A DNA stretch of 64,000 nt from Cyathus striatus (GCA_025738555.1 JAOVFP010000006.1:3038001-3102000), one strand, 5' to 3'. Numbered from the stretch's first letter, positions 24,521 to 36,286 are shown. A program made the numbers and translations. Notes: generated from the letters alone by a model not told the origin.

Positions 24521-24709
24521 TGTGTTTCTTAAAATAGTTTGTTCAATGTAGCCTATGAAAGGCTGTATATTTTTAGTTTTTTTGATCATGAGAAATTACT
24601 GTGCACCTTGTGGCTTGTAAGGTGTTGGTTTGCATCAACCCCCCCTTGCTCCTTCTCAACCACCACCACTATCTTGCTATCTCAAAGCATTTTAACACAT
24701 TTACACACA

Positions 24710-27000
24710 ATGGCTCATCATTCCACTTGCTCTGCTACAACTCAGGCTTCTAGTGTCACTCCTACTGAGTCTGCTTCACTTTCAGTTGCTACACATGAAA
24801 CTCACAGCGAGTCTCACAAGCATGGAACTTCTGCTGCTGATCTTACAGCCCAACCACCAACAAAGAAGCAGGCCACAACCAACAAACCTATTACAGATAA
24901 TGAGGAGACCAAAAATGTGCAGGAAAAACAGGGTAAAAAAATTGTAAAAGGCAAAAAAGGCAAAAAAACTCGGTATGGTTTCCTAACTTTCTTTCACTGC
25001 CTCACTAATACTTTTTAGAAAAACTTCGGAAATGAAATGTGCTGAGGATGCTGCTGCAGATGAAGAGGGTATACCTGACCTTACTGCATACATATCACAT
25101 ATATTTATACAATATTTATTTACTAATAATACTTAGTGCTGAAAGGGTGCTGGAGGAAAGTGGCCTTCCTGTTGTCCCTCCAAAGTGGGGTCCATCTTCT
25201 GATGTACCTCAACCAGCAGCTCCGGTTTTCACTGTTACTCATAAGCATCATTCAGACATGAAAAAAGGTAAAAAATATTCATCTATATACATAAAATGTG
25301 TATCTAAATATTTATATCTTCTACAGTTGAAGAAGAATCTGAGGGATATGAGAAAGTGAAAATAAAGGTTTGAATTGATTGCTTACATATATATTTACTA
25401 ATACAAGTTATATTTCAGAAAATACTGAAGGTCCAAGTGATGGATCAAATGCAGGTCATGGAAATGAATCAGATCACAGTGATGGTAGGTGATATTAGCA
25501 TCACATCTTTCAAGTCTGACAAAAAGCATACAGAAGATCACAACAGTAAGAATAAAGGTAAGAAAAATTCAGTAATGTTATAACTGTATTACTGTATTTG
25601 AAATCTTGAAAGGGAGTGATATTAGCATCATATCTTCCAAATCCAACAACAATCATACAGAAGACAGGACTAGTAAAGATAAAGGTATGGATTTTCAGTA
25701 ATATTTGTATTTATACTGACTCAATGTTTGCAGAGCTAGATATTATCATGAATAGTCCACCAGTTAGTCCACCTTGTACCACCAGTAAGCCAGGTACAGT
25801 TGACACTGTGGACATCACCAATATTAGCCCCAAAGGTTCTTCAAGGAGTGAAGGTAAACCTATAATTTGTATAAATATATATGTACTAACTCTAAGTAAG
25901 TGGCATTCTCAGAGGAAATGCACTTGGGAATCACCCAAATGCTGCTGACTTTCACAGTGCTGCTGAAAGCACTACTGTTGGTTTAGTTAAGGGGTGAGTA
26001 TGGCTGTATATGTCTAATGCAGATCCAAGTACTGTTATGGTACCTGGGGTTGCTTCATTTGCATTGGGGCATGATCTTGTGGCAGCCATTGGGCCTGTCT
26101 TGGGGAAACTCAAAGACAGAGCTGAACATTTCTTTAGTATGTTTTCTTTCATATTTTATTCATATACTAATATCATTTTAGCTGCTGATCGCTGTTTGTA
26201 CATTTACAAAAGTAAAGCCTGGAACATTCTTGGAAACTTTGAACCTGCTGTCAAGGACGATGAGGAAGTTGACTGGCTAAAGATAGATGGCAGATTTATT
26301 TTGCCAATTCTGAGTGTAGCTATATATTTTATTCTTTTATTCTTGTACCATTTACTTATATTGTGTTGCTTTATAGTCTGGATTTCAGCCAAATGCACCA
26401 CTCTCCCTCAATATTGAGATGTATTCCATTCAGTCTAAGTCAGCTGGAAGCTCTGCAGCTAGCTCTCATGCCGTTTCTTGCTCTCACACCCCTTCTCTTG
26501 TTCAAAGAGGTGGAATCTCAGAGCAATGTACTGTGGAACTTATCAATGTTCTAAAGATTCCTAGGGAAATTCTTGAGAGTACTGCACCTGGACTTTGAGT
26601 TGCATACCAGAGGTATCTTGCCTGTATAAAGGCAGTTTCTGACCACAACACTATGGACAAGAACAGGACTTGGCCAGTTGCCAAGGCCACAAAGAAAGAA
26701 ATTGTCACAGTCTTTGTCTCATCTTCAGCCTGGTATGAGAACTATTCAAACTTTGATAAGATTGCAGATTTTCCAGCAATGCAGTCTTGGTTGGCTGAAG
26801 ATGAGGATAGTCCTACTGATCTAGACCTTTGGGGCTTTGAAAGAGATTACTATATGTTTTTGGATTTGAAAAGATGGCTTAAGAAGAAGAAGGAGAAAAG
26901 GAAGGGAAAGGGAAAGGGAAAGAGCAAGGAGGAGAAGGGAGGTAAGGATGAGAAGGCTCATGAGGATAAAGAGAAATCAAGTTCAAAGAAGTGCAAGTAA
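24710..27000 (+). CDS. KDZ-element accessory gene, multi-exon, function unknown
   Basis: The ATG at 24710 starts a Ser/Thr-rich N-terminus (MAHHSTCSATTQ) with a lysine-rich tail (GKKIVKGKKGKK). Introns with clear GT..AG ends follow, for example about 24973-25018, about 25070-25136, 25268-25326 and 25371-25419. A central exon (about 26022-26137) reads GHDLVAAIGPVLGKLKDRAE and continues after an intron with CLYIYKSKAWNILGNFEP. The last exons give a hydrophilic region ending in a long Lys/Glu/Gly tract (about 26876-26997). TGA at 26597-26599 interrupts VAYQRYL and suggests decay. The terminal TAA at 26998 overlaps a good donor (GTAAGTATA), so splicing to the next gene at about 27048 is possible. 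The composition suggests a nuclear, DNA- or RNA-associated accessory protein. No catalytic domain is recognised. Confidence 0.55.
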
Positions 27001-27049
27001 GTATATTGAACTTGAATAGTAATAGTTTACAATATGATTTTTCAGTTGG

Positions 27050-29295
27050 ATGGCAACCTTTGAGACATATCTGTGGTGTTTAATGTGTATATGGGCTATA
27101 TTCATGCCAGAAATCACTCAACATATTTTATTCTGGTTATTAATAATTTGGCTATTTCAATGGCTCCCAAGTGCAATATTAGTTCCATTTATTTTTATTC
27201 AACCAGTGCTTGCAGCAGGAGAACAATCATTTCCTAACATCACATTTGATGTGTTCAGTAAATTTATTCTGTCAAATTTTGGTGAAAACATTACACTCTC
27301 TGCCACATTGGTTATATTGTTCTCTATGATTGATAATGTTGATTTGTTAAGTCTTCATGCAAGACAGCAGAATGCAAAGTTAAAGGGAGAGAAAAATGTT
27401 GATGCAACTGCATGGATTAGATTACTGGCTAGAGCTATTCAGGAAAAAATTGGCATGGACTCAGATGATCTCTTTGAAGATAATGAAATTGATGAACACA
27501 CAACTCGAACAGGCAGAGCTATTTTGTTAGGCGCTAAATTAGATGAAATGGCAAGACTTGAGCTCTTTACACTTAGCCATGTGTTCTGTACAGATCTGTG
27601 CGGAATCCGTACAGAATTTTCGGAATCCATGTGGAATCTGCACAGATTTTTTTCATTTTGGCAGAGGATTTTTTGGGTCTGTACAGATTCCGCACAGATT
27701 CCAAAAATTCTGTATGGATTACGCAGAATTCCTCGGAATTCCACATTACAGACCTGAAAATTCTGTACAGAATTTTATTATACTTATTTCCTTGCATGTG
27801 ACACTCTGCATTAAGCATGACACTAGGTGTTGAGTGTGATACTAGGTGTTGAGTGTGACACTATATGTTAAATGTGACACTATAAGCGTGACACTAGGTG
27901 TTGAGTGTGATACTAGGTGTTGAGTGTGACACTATATGTTAAATGTGACACTATAAGCGTGATACAAGGTGTTGAGTGTGACACTATACATTAAATGTGA
28001 CACTATGCATTAAGTGTGACACTATGCATTAAGCGTGACACTAGGTGTTGAGTGTGACACTATACATTAAACATGACACTATGCATTAAGTGTGACACTA
28101 AGCGTTGAGTGTGACTAAGCATGACACTATACATTAAACATAACACTATACATTAAGCATGACACTAAGTATTGAGTGTGACACTATGCATTAAGCATAA
28201 CACTAAGTGATGAGTGTGACACTCTGCATTAAGCGTGACACTAAGTGTTGAGTGTGACACTATACATTAAGCATAACACTATGCATTAAGTGTGATACTA
28301 TGCATTGAGAATGATACTATATATTGAGTGTATCATGGATTTTGTATAGTGTGACACTTTTCACCTAGGGTTACACTTGACATGTGTGACAAGGCAGCAA
28401 TGCATAAATCCACACAGAATCCATGCAGAATATGTATGGAATCCATATAGAATAATCACCTCTAATAATAATAATAGCTACTATATAAATTCTGTATGGT
28501 ATCTATACAGATCTGTATGGGTCTGTACAGATCATTAAAGGCTCAAAAATATTTGAACATGCTTATGTAGTATCAGGTACTTGTGAAAATGTAAAACATT
28601 ATATTCTGCAGAACACGAACATGCCTATGATGAAAAACAGGGATATTATATGGTTCATTTAAACTCTGCTAAATATCTGAATGTAGGAAAAAAACTATGG
28701 GTAGATAAGGCATTTTCTCAAGGTGTTCTGAATGATATATATAGCTTTCATGCATCTGCTGCAGCATATATGGAATATTGGAACAATAGTTTTGGAAATG
28801 GAAAGGAAATAAGCTGAAGACAAGTCTGGGAGGCTTTTATACATGAATCAATATGCATGGTTTCTGCAGGATCTGGTGTTAATTTTATTAGTCTTGATGG
28901 ACTTTCAATTACTGCATTAACAGAAGAAGCATTTGCAAGGTTGGGTGAAAATGGAAAAATACATGCATCACATGATCACAGCTGCTTAGAGTGTACACAG
29001 TCTTATAGAGAAACTCAAGACTCACTACCAGATGAGAGTGCAACAGTTAAAATGGTAGTAATTGATGGGATTGTTATGGGACCACAGGTAATGCACAACT
29101 AAAACTAAACAATATTATACTAATACATATTTTAAGCACTGTGCATATGACAATTGTTCCAATACACTTGTAAACCATAGAGGAGGTGTATTTTGTGATG
29201 TTCACAACCAAGAATTTGGAGCAAGATGCTGTGTTCATAACTGTCAAAATCAAAAGATAGATAATACACAAGCTTGCAATGAGCACCAGGAAATG
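27050..29295 (+). pseudogene. CxC5/CxC6 cysteine-cluster protein associated with KDZ transposases, interrupted
   Basis: The start at 27050 gives MATFETYLWC and a hydrophobic N-terminal region, then FDVFSKFILSNFGENITLS. The frame is cut at 27559 by a nested satellite element. After it, coding similarity resumes (HAYVVSGTCENVKHYILQN, WVDKAFSQGVLNDIYSFHAS, SGVNFISLDGLSITALTEE). Next comes HDHSCLECTQ (CxC5-like). After an intron at 29088-29136 come HCAYDNCSNTLVNHRGGVFC and CCVHNCQNQKIDNTQACNEH (CxC6-like). The order CxC5 then CxC6 matches proteins that in basidiomycetes precede a KDZ catalytic core. Here the core, with its expected DNN motif, is not found before the right end of the element. Stops such as TGA at 28815 (in EIS-RQ) indicate decay. 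CxC clusters are thought to bind zinc and contact nucleic acid or partner proteins. Confidence 0.72.
27560..28532 (+). mobile_element. Satellite-bearing DNA transposon, copy 3, truncated on the right
   Basis: It begins with GAGCTCTTTACACTTAGCC directly after the sense codons of the CxC gene. The sequence follows copy 1 closely, with a shorter 19-bp satellite (about 27797-28345). It runs to TCTGTATGGGTCTGTACAG, where copy 1 would continue for about 40 bp to the right terminus. That terminus and any target duplication are missing, so a small deletion took the right end and perhaps some host codons. It inserted after the KDZ element was already in place, or into its parent. Confidence 0.88.
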
Positions 29296-29590
29296 TGGCC
29301 TGGAAGATGTGGTAGAAGAGGCATCAGAAATAATAGGTGTGGGAAATATGGTAGAAGATGTGTCAGAAAATGTGGTACAGAGATATCTGGTAGGAGAAAA
29401 ATAGGTGTGGGAAAATATTATAGAAGAAACATAGGAAGATGTGGTAGGGAGATAGTATGCTATCAATACCGAAGGGTGTGGGAAAATGTAGTAAAGAATA
29501 GTAGTGGTAGCATGAAATATAATTGATTTGTAAGATGTAGTAGTGAGATAGTATGTTATCAATAAGTGTGGGAAAATATCAATCTCCATT
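29290..29590 (+). repeat. Short GA/TG-rich minisatellite next to the right KDZ terminus
   Basis: Degenerate units resemble TGTGGGAAATATGGTAGAAG and GATGTGGTAGNGAGATA. The array begins immediately after the CxC6 codons, where the KDZ core would be expected, and ends near the subterminal TGGACTCC array. Confidence 0.7.
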
Positions 29591-29868
29591 TCTTGCTGTG
29601 AAGTTCACCTGGAGTCTACCTGGAGTCCACCTGGAGTCTTAACAGAACTTACTTTAAAAAATACAAAGTCCATCAGGACTCCACCAGGACTCCTTATATT
29701 CCAGCAGGATGTCATCAGGACAATATCTATTCCATCAGGACTCCACCCAGACTATCTGGACTATATTGAGTCTGTCTGGAGTCCAGATGGACTGGGGGGG
29801 GAGCATAAAGTACTGCTGGCATCCTTCAATGTGCTGTCATGATTTAGAGCACAGTTATCTTCAGTCAT

Positions 29869-30510
29869 TATTTCTTTATTGGTCTGGATGGTGTTTTTTA
29901 TGGCTTTTCAAAGTGCCTTCATTATGGATCCAGGTGGTTTTATTGCTTTTGCAGCATCCTTCATTATGACTAGTGGTTTGTATTGTTTAGCAATGTGTCT
30001 ACTTTTTTTACTGTATCTATGTTTATCTATGTTATCTACTGTATATACTTTATGTACTTTATTTACTATAACTAGTGTTAAGATGTTGGGGTGGTGAAGG
30101 AATGGACAAAGAATATACAGATGTCCACAACCCATATATTGAAAATGGTTTATTTTAGGGCAGGCTCAAACAATCATGTGATATTCTTGAATGCATCATC
30201 TACTACTAGTAAGTAAAGCTTACAAATAGTATATCTACTTTAACTAGTGTTCAGTTGTTACAATGGTGAAGGAATGGAAATAATTGGTAAAAAAAACCAC
30301 AAACTAATGTTTCTGAAAAAATTTACTGGAAAACCTTGATGGCTTAAAGTACTTCCTGGGGTTTGAACCCAAAGCCTTATTACTATTAGTACAATGTATA
30401 TTCACACTATACCATTAGTCTAATGCACCTTGTAAATCATACTAACTGCTCAGACTATACTAGCAACCATTAAACTTAATAATAAGATCAATCTGGAAAA
30501 AACAGGAATT
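29869..30510. other. Spacer between the divergent Spt5-like and DDE genes
   Basis: Two related blocks containing TTTGAACCCAAAGCC (about 30355-30420) and TTCAAACCCAAAGCC (about 30530-30600) resemble tRNA B-box remnants on the minus strand. In-frame minus codons upstream of the Spt5-like start (MKDAAKAIKPPGSIMKAL, about 29908-29960) may be a lost N-terminus, separated by one TGA. Confidence 0.5.
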
Positions 30511-33173
30511 ATGGCTACATGTATTTACTGGGATTCAAACCCAAAGCCCTCTGAAATTTGGTACAATGTTTATTCACACTGTACCATGCCTCTGCAGTCC
30601 AAAGCCAATCAAGCACATGCACTAAACCTCAGAAAGGGCCATGACAGCCATAAAATTGACAAAAATCCACCCAGAACATCCATAGACAGCATGGACAGCA
30701 GTACTGAAGATAACCTCACTTCCACCCCTCTGCCACCTCCCAAAAGCCTAGCAGATGGAGATTTTAATGACAGAACAGCAGAGGACAGGCTATCCAATGT
30801 TTACAAGCCAATTACAAGGGAGGATCATACAGAACTTGGTGACTATGAGTCAGAGTCTGATGATTCAGATGTAGAGGATGAAATTGCATTGGAAACAGCA
30901 CTGGAGCATTTCATGTGTACATTGGCACATGTGCAACAAGCTACAGAGCAAGCAGTAAGGGACAAGCACAAAAATTTAAAGAGACCCAAGCAATACCTAG
31001 GAAACTCTAGCCACAGCAAGTGTCAACATTTGCAGAAAAGCCATGAATTAGCAGAGAAGGGCTATCCATCAGTAGTGTCATTTTTTGCAAAGATAAAAAC
31101 CAACATACAGGAGAGGAATGTTCAAGTGGCTGTAGACAATACCATGAAGGAGATTGAGGTGGTGGAGCAAGTTTCCAAGCACAGTGGGATGGGGATATAA
31201 TTGTGGATGAGCAGGTGTGTTCAAATGAACTTGCCTGAAATTTGCTCCAATATTGATAATGGCTGTGAAACAATTGAAACAAACAGTGGAGGGCTAGAAA
31301 CTCCACCTATTCCCATTGAGAATGAAAACCCATTGAAAACTGTTGCCAAAATGTTGCAAGGCCTACACACAGGTGAAATGCCTGTAGATAACACAGAAGC
31401 AACTGCAACAGATAAGAAGCTTGAGAACTGGAAAGACTTACCAAAGCTAAGGCAAGCAAGAGCAGCACTTTCAGTGAAAAGTAAAGACAAAACACTTGAT
31501 GTCTTCTTTTGTGCTTGTCTGGTTGGCATGCTTGGCATGCTCAATCTTTATTTCAATGAAAACCTTAGCTATACCTGGCATGAAGCCTCATTAATAACAT
31601 CACATTCACAAGGTCATGGAGAAGCCCATGCTTGAAATATACACACCTGGATGCACCAATATTTGGACAGTAATCTTAATGATCTTTCACATCACTGCTA
31701 CAGCTCAATCTGATCCACTATTCTTCATGATGAGGACTTCTTACAGGCAATCCAACTCCACTTGCAAGAAAAGATGAAAGGCAGATACATTTGTGCACAA
31801 GATATTGTTGACTTTGTTGAAAATTCAGAGGAAATGCAAGTGAAAATTGAGGACATGCACATAAAGAAAAAGACCATCAGCTTGAGCTCAGCAACATGTT
31901 GGTTGGACATGCATGGTTTGCATTACAGCAAGAAAAAAAATGGAATGTATGTTGATGGGTATGAATGCCCTGATAACATTGAATATCATGACAGATTTTC
32001 AACCTGTTGGAGTGGCTATGAAAAGAGGATGTATGGGCTTGATAACAATGGAAACATTGTTTACATACCAGAGGGATTTCCTGTTCCACCTGGACAATGC
32101 TTCCACCTAATCCTCATCACCCATAATGAATCAACATTTTATGAGAATAACTGGAGAAAGATGTGCTGGGGTCATAAGAGTGAGAAGGCAACACCACAGA
32201 GGAAGGGAGAAGGAGCTTCCATCATGATATCAGAATTTCTGACATAGGAATGGGGAAGACTTGTTCACACAGATCTGTGGGTTCCAGATTATCAGTTTGA
32301 TCTGTCCATTTTTGATCTATTTCCATTTAGGGAAACTGGTGAGGTCATGGACCTGCATGTTGTCATTAGAGCAGGTAAAGAATGTGATAGGTATTTCAGT
32401 GCTGATGATTTATTAAAACAGACAGACTATGCAATTGATGTCTTTGAATCAAAAACAAATGGCCTTGAAACTGGTCTTTTTTTGTTTGACAATGCTCCAA
32501 GTCATCAAATATGAGCACCTGATGCCCTTTCTGTAAGAAAAATGCCAAAAGGCCCATCTCAAAATTGGGCACATCATAAAGATGGCCCTTGAATGTGCAA
32601 CATTACCTTACAAAATAATGAAATACAGTTTTTATATTATGATGAAGAACACCTTACTATGCCAGGATAGTTTAAGGGTATGGAACAAATCATTCATGAA
32701 TGTGGTTTGTGGCCAGAGAGTGGATTGCATGCTCAGTGCAAAGACTTCCACTGCAAGGCTGGCCAGACTGACTTTCACACAGCCTGACTTCATTAATCAG
32801 AAGTCTCAATTAGAAGAGCTTATCACATTGCATGGTCATATTTGTGATTTCTACCCAAAGTACCACTGTGAATTAAATTTCATAGAGCAGTATTGGGGTA
32901 CTGCAAAATTTCAATATTGCAACACCCCACAAACTTCAAGTCAAGAGGCCATGATACAAAATGTTCTAAGGTGTCTGGATGATATACCTCATATTCAAAT
33001 TATCAGGTCTGTATCCTTACTTGCTTTAAATAATACAGTAATACTTATACCCAATACTCAAATTTCTTCAACACAGATATGCAAACTGAGCCTCCAAATT
33101 CATTTGTGCATATCAAAAAGGAATAAATGGTGCAGAGGTGGCCTGGGCTAACAAGAAGTATCATAGTCACTGA
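30511..33173 (+). pseudogene. Basidiomycete DDE-type transposase, broken by stops
   Basis: The 5' part (30591-31197) is acidic, Ser/Thr-rich and predicted disordered. After several frames comes a conserved catalytic region. It contains WLDMHGLHYSKKKNGMYVDG and FPVPPGQCFHLILITHNEST. It continues with GLFLFDNAPSH (catalytic Asp codon 32488-32490), KYHCELNFIEQYWG (catalytic Glu codon 32885-32887) and DDIPHIQIIR. An intron of about 70 nt (about 33007-33077) then leads to a tail ending AWANKKYHSH and TGA at 33171-33173. The DDE residues of the middle and last motifs remain. In-frame stops include TGA after FDNAPSHQI (32512) and TGA in the tail (33087), both where relatives carry arginine, plus others near 31633, 31710, 32246 and 32590. 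It cannot make a full protein. Family naming is from memory of multicopy basidiomycete proteins. Confidence 0.75.
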
Positions 33174-33188
33174 ACATTGCCCATGGAA

Positions 33189-33461
33189 TGTTGGATCACA
33201 GAGGGTTGCTTATGCAATCCATGCACTATTGATGTGATGTGCTGACATGGCAGAATGAGTCTATTGACTTGGTTTGTTTCCATACTTACAATTTTCAATC
33301 ATTTTTCCTAGTATTTAAATGAGTAGATTACCAAGCTGTCTGCTCTCCTCAGTCATCTCTCTCTATTGTGAGAACTGAGGTGAGCAGAAGCCATACATTA
33401 TCATTTGACTGTTACTTACATATATTACCTACTGTAGTGTTCTATTCTATAGACTCTTATA
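33189..33461 (+). repeat. 5' LTR of the copia element (273 bp)
   Basis: Starts TGTTGGATCACAGAGGG and ends GACTCTTATA. It aligns with 37881-38209 over its length, with scattered substitutions. Confidence 0.92.
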
Positions 33462-33480
33462 GGTTATGGGCCCTGCCCCT
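33462..33480 (+). other. Primer-binding site of the half-tRNA (initiator Met) type
   Basis: GGTTATGGGCCCTG follows the 5' LTR directly. It matches the known copia-type site that pairs with an internal part of initiator-methionine tRNA, with one mismatch at the end of the core. Confidence 0.7.
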
Positions 33481-33527
33481 GCCAATTGAACTGCAATTAT
33501 CAAATACATGAAACATCTTTTTTCAAC

Positions 33528-34864
33528 ATGTCAAATGCAACTAGCAATGCAGGCCTTGTTAATTTCTCTCAGGCTGTTGACAGACTTGACAATTCAGGAG
33601 AGAACTGGGTCATGTTTGAGACCCATTTTGAAGGAGCTATGAGAGCTCAGAAGGTGTGGAAGCACTTCACTGGGCAAGCTGTGAAACTGAAGGATGACTC
33701 TCCAGAGCTTGAGGCATGGCAGGAGAAGGAGGACTTGGTGTCCCACCTGTTGAGGCAAAAGCTTCCCAACTCCATACTCACAAAGTATTTGTCGAGACCC
33801 TCTGTTGCCCAGAAGTGGTCAGAGATTGTATCAGAATTCATGAGTAAGTCTATGTTGATGCATAACAACCTTTGAATGAAGTTTTTGGCCTTGCATTATT
33901 GGGACAGAGCAAATTTGCATGATGAGTTTGATAGGGTTAACATGGAGCATGAGAAGCTGAAGGCTTTAGGAATTACAGTCATGGAAGATGAATACTGGAG
34001 TCTTATTATTAATTTCCTCGAGCCACTGCCTGAATTATCCACTTATATTTCCCAGATAGATGCAAATGTGTGAGCTATTGTTGCAACAATTGAGGGTACA
34101 ATTGGTGAAGAACTAGCCAATTTGATTTCCCCCACTACTTCAACCTCAACAGAAACCACATCTACAACTACCATGGCAACTACTTCCACTTCACCTTCTC
34201 CAGATGCCAAACCACCATCCAAGCACCTCGCCACACAGCTCAAACCTGAATACATGATCCACCTAGTTCTTCAGGACTGGGACTGAGTGTATGGTGACAA
34301 GAAACAAAAGGGTGTCAAGAAGGCAAAGGATTCAAGCTCAACAGGAGTTGCCACATATAGCACTATGTTGAGTGAGAAGCCTGGCTCACATACAGGTGGA
34401 GGCCATCATCAAAGGATAATCAGCAGAAGGGATTGTGTGCAACAGGCAAGTGTTGGAATTGTGGGGGCCACAGGCACAAGAAGGATCAGTGCCCCTCACC
34501 AAAGAAGGATGATGGAAAGGATGGGTGAGACAGTAATACATTGAACTCATGCTCCAAATCCTCCTCCAGCAGAAACAACAACAGCTCTGCCTCCACTGCC
34601 ACTAGCCTGGATGAGATTGCTGGAGCATGGACAGTCTTCTACACTGATAACAATATCCTGGAGGACAGGGAAGGCTTAATGAATGCAGTGGATAGGCTCA
34701 AGGTACACCCATGCACTGAGGATACTGAGGATATTTGGAATAAAGAAATCCCCTCTCTTGTTGAGTTGTCTGACTCTGAAGATGAAGAAAATGAGGGGGA
34801 GGCAGCTGGAGTAGTATTGTCTGCTGAGGATGTACATCAGGAAAAACCTCAACCACTTAAATAG
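33528..34864 (+). pseudogene. copia gag (capsid and zinc knuckle), broken
   Basis: The ATG at 33528 gives MSNATSNAGLVNFSQAVDRL, followed by the copia-type gag helix region (WVMFETHFEGAMRAQKVWKH). A TGA after MLMHNNL (33873) interrupts it, and the frame continues with MKFLALHYWDRANLHDEFD. A Thr/Ser-rich linker follows, then a CCHC zinc knuckle, CWNCGGHRHKKDQC (34451-34492), in a different frame from the surrounding ORF. An acidic segment (34640-34861) ends in TAA at 34862. More TGA codons (for example at 34284) show decay. Gag would package element RNA in virus-like particles; this copy cannot. Confidence 0.8.
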
Positions 34865-36286
34865 TAAATTTCAGGTAATTTAAGTGAATAAAAGCAAAAA
34901 TAAGGTCAAAAAAGGGAAATAAGTACTATTAGTGAAAATAGCAAGGGGTACCCATTATACCATCCTTAATTAGTTCAAATAAGGACTGATAAGTTCATTT
35001 AAGGGGTAATACACCCATATAAACAAAACCTGGATGCTTATAAGCACACATTACTTTTCACTCAGTGCAGTATACAATAGGTTTCAGTTAATTATATATT
35101 GTTATTGTATACAATGAAAGTGATTACATTAATATATACATAATATATCTAATTACAACAGTCCCCTAAAGATATAGCATATGCACTCCACAACATCCAG
35201 CTACACATATCCCCCTTTCCATTATCCAGCAGCAAGCAGCACTCACTCAATGACAACATATGCACCCCACAACATCCAGCTACACATATCCTCCCATATC
35301 CACCCCCTTTCCATCATCCAGCAGCACCAGCTACATAATGACAGCAACTAGAGTGCTCCTGTACATGATGAGCACACACATAAGAAGACAACTCAAATAC
35401 ATACCTGGAAATAGAGACCATAAATACAAGTAATGACCAAACATGCAATACAAGTTCAAGTGGAGGATGAGCCCATAAGTTGAAAAGCAGTGAGACTGGT
35501 GGAAGTTATTGAAGCAGACTTGAGTGTGTATATTGAAGTCGGATCTTAAAGCAGAAACCCAGCATTTTACTAGACAAATGGGTACAAATGATGGGCAGGG
35601 GAAGGAGGGAGAGGAAGGAAGGAACTTAGAAAAGGTGGGGGAATTGAAAGAAGCACAACAACCATTGACATGTCAAGACCTGTCAAGACTTGAGTTCAAC
35701 AAGCACATGCTCCAATCAAGGCCAAACAAAGTGAAGTGATCATATGCCAACTTTCTCACTTGCCATTACCACTTCACTTTATAGCTTGCCATTTGAACTT
35801 AATGTTTAAACCTTCATACAGTACATCTAACTCATATGTAACTTATTTCTCCCCCCAATTAACAATGATTTAGGCTATGTTGTGTGCTCCCCCACCATGG
35901 TATTGGTTCTTAACTACAGTTTAATTACTAGAAAGTATTGTACATGTACTTAATCTATTGCCTTTAGCCATTGAATGGAATATATATACAGTGCCATCCA
36001 GGATTGACAAAATTATGCATATTTTAGGTATATTATACTACTGCTTAAGAGCTTCAAAACATGTCATTAAACATAAAATTATGAGTTGTGGGTCATCTGT
36101 TATTGTCGAAGCATTCTGGCGATTTTTGCTATTTTTCGCATCATTTGGCTATTTTTAGTGAAAGTCGAGTGGTGTCAGCCAATTTGATCACAAATTGCTC
36201 AGGAAAAATGAGTGCCACAATCCTAAATCTCCACTAAAAAAATGAGTGCCATTTTTATAAGGCATATTCAGTAAATGTAATGGAGT
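34865..36286. other. Foreign or rearranged filler in place of pol
   Basis: No copia pol similarity is seen. Short direct repeats of CACAACATCCAGCTACACATATCC lie at about 35188-35215 and 35269-35292. The segment CAGTGCCATCCAGGATTGAC (35990-36009) looks like the terminus of a small DNA element, but no partner end is found. Confidence 0.6.

Larger units (their letters stand above)
22507..29815. mobile_element. KDZ-type DNA transposon, 7.3 kb, 8-bp target duplication
   Basis: The left end AAGGTCTTTATGCTTGCCCC and the reverse-complemented right end CAGTACTTTATGCTCCCCCC are imperfect inverted repeats. The target duplication CTGGCATC is perfect (22499-22506 and 29816-29823). Removing the element and one copy restores the reading frame of the Spt5-like gene on the minus strand. 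Inside both ends is an array of TGGACTCC/GGAGTCCA motifs (22535-22780 and 29600-29795). Cargo, left to right: tRNA-like remnant near 22870-22915, CT-rich minisatellite (23380-24520), an accessory gene, the CxC5/CxC6 gene, and a short minisatellite. The KDZ catalytic core expected after the CxC6 cluster is absent, so this copy is probably a deletion derivative that needs a transposase in trans. Confidence 0.85.
19564..29868 (-). pseudogene. Spt5-like NGN/KOW protein gene, split by the KDZ element
   Basis: On the minus strand the likely start is ATG at 29866-29868 (MTEDNCALNHDSTLKDA). Reading then jumps the 7.3-kb insertion (22507-29815 plus one target copy) and resumes in frame with SEIQWHYNPDDKIHLPK and NKRARIE (22500-22430). 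Downstream exons give an NGN-like segment (SVIPGHVYVEAKCLDNVKT, about 21700-21770) and a first KOW-type segment (WVQLRGRFQYDLDFIIDV, about 21540-21595). Further KOW-type segments follow (FKIGDGVRVKSGYLKGIVRM, about 20945-21005; YAVVKFGTCKGDMGILKSV, about 20620-20680), then a C-terminal KOW-like domain (19564-19926). Introns separate these. Cellular Spt5 binds RNA polymerase; this divergent version belongs to a multicopy, element-associated basidiomycete group. A TGA in frame at 29905-29907 lies just upstream of the chosen start. Insertion and decay make it non-functional here. Confidence 0.7.

Noticed and set aside
23015..24551. Overlapping ORFs of 60-128 aa on both strands
   Set aside because: CT-rich minisatellite; translations are Ser/Pro/His-rich on one strand and Gly/Arg-rich on the other, with no conserved segment.
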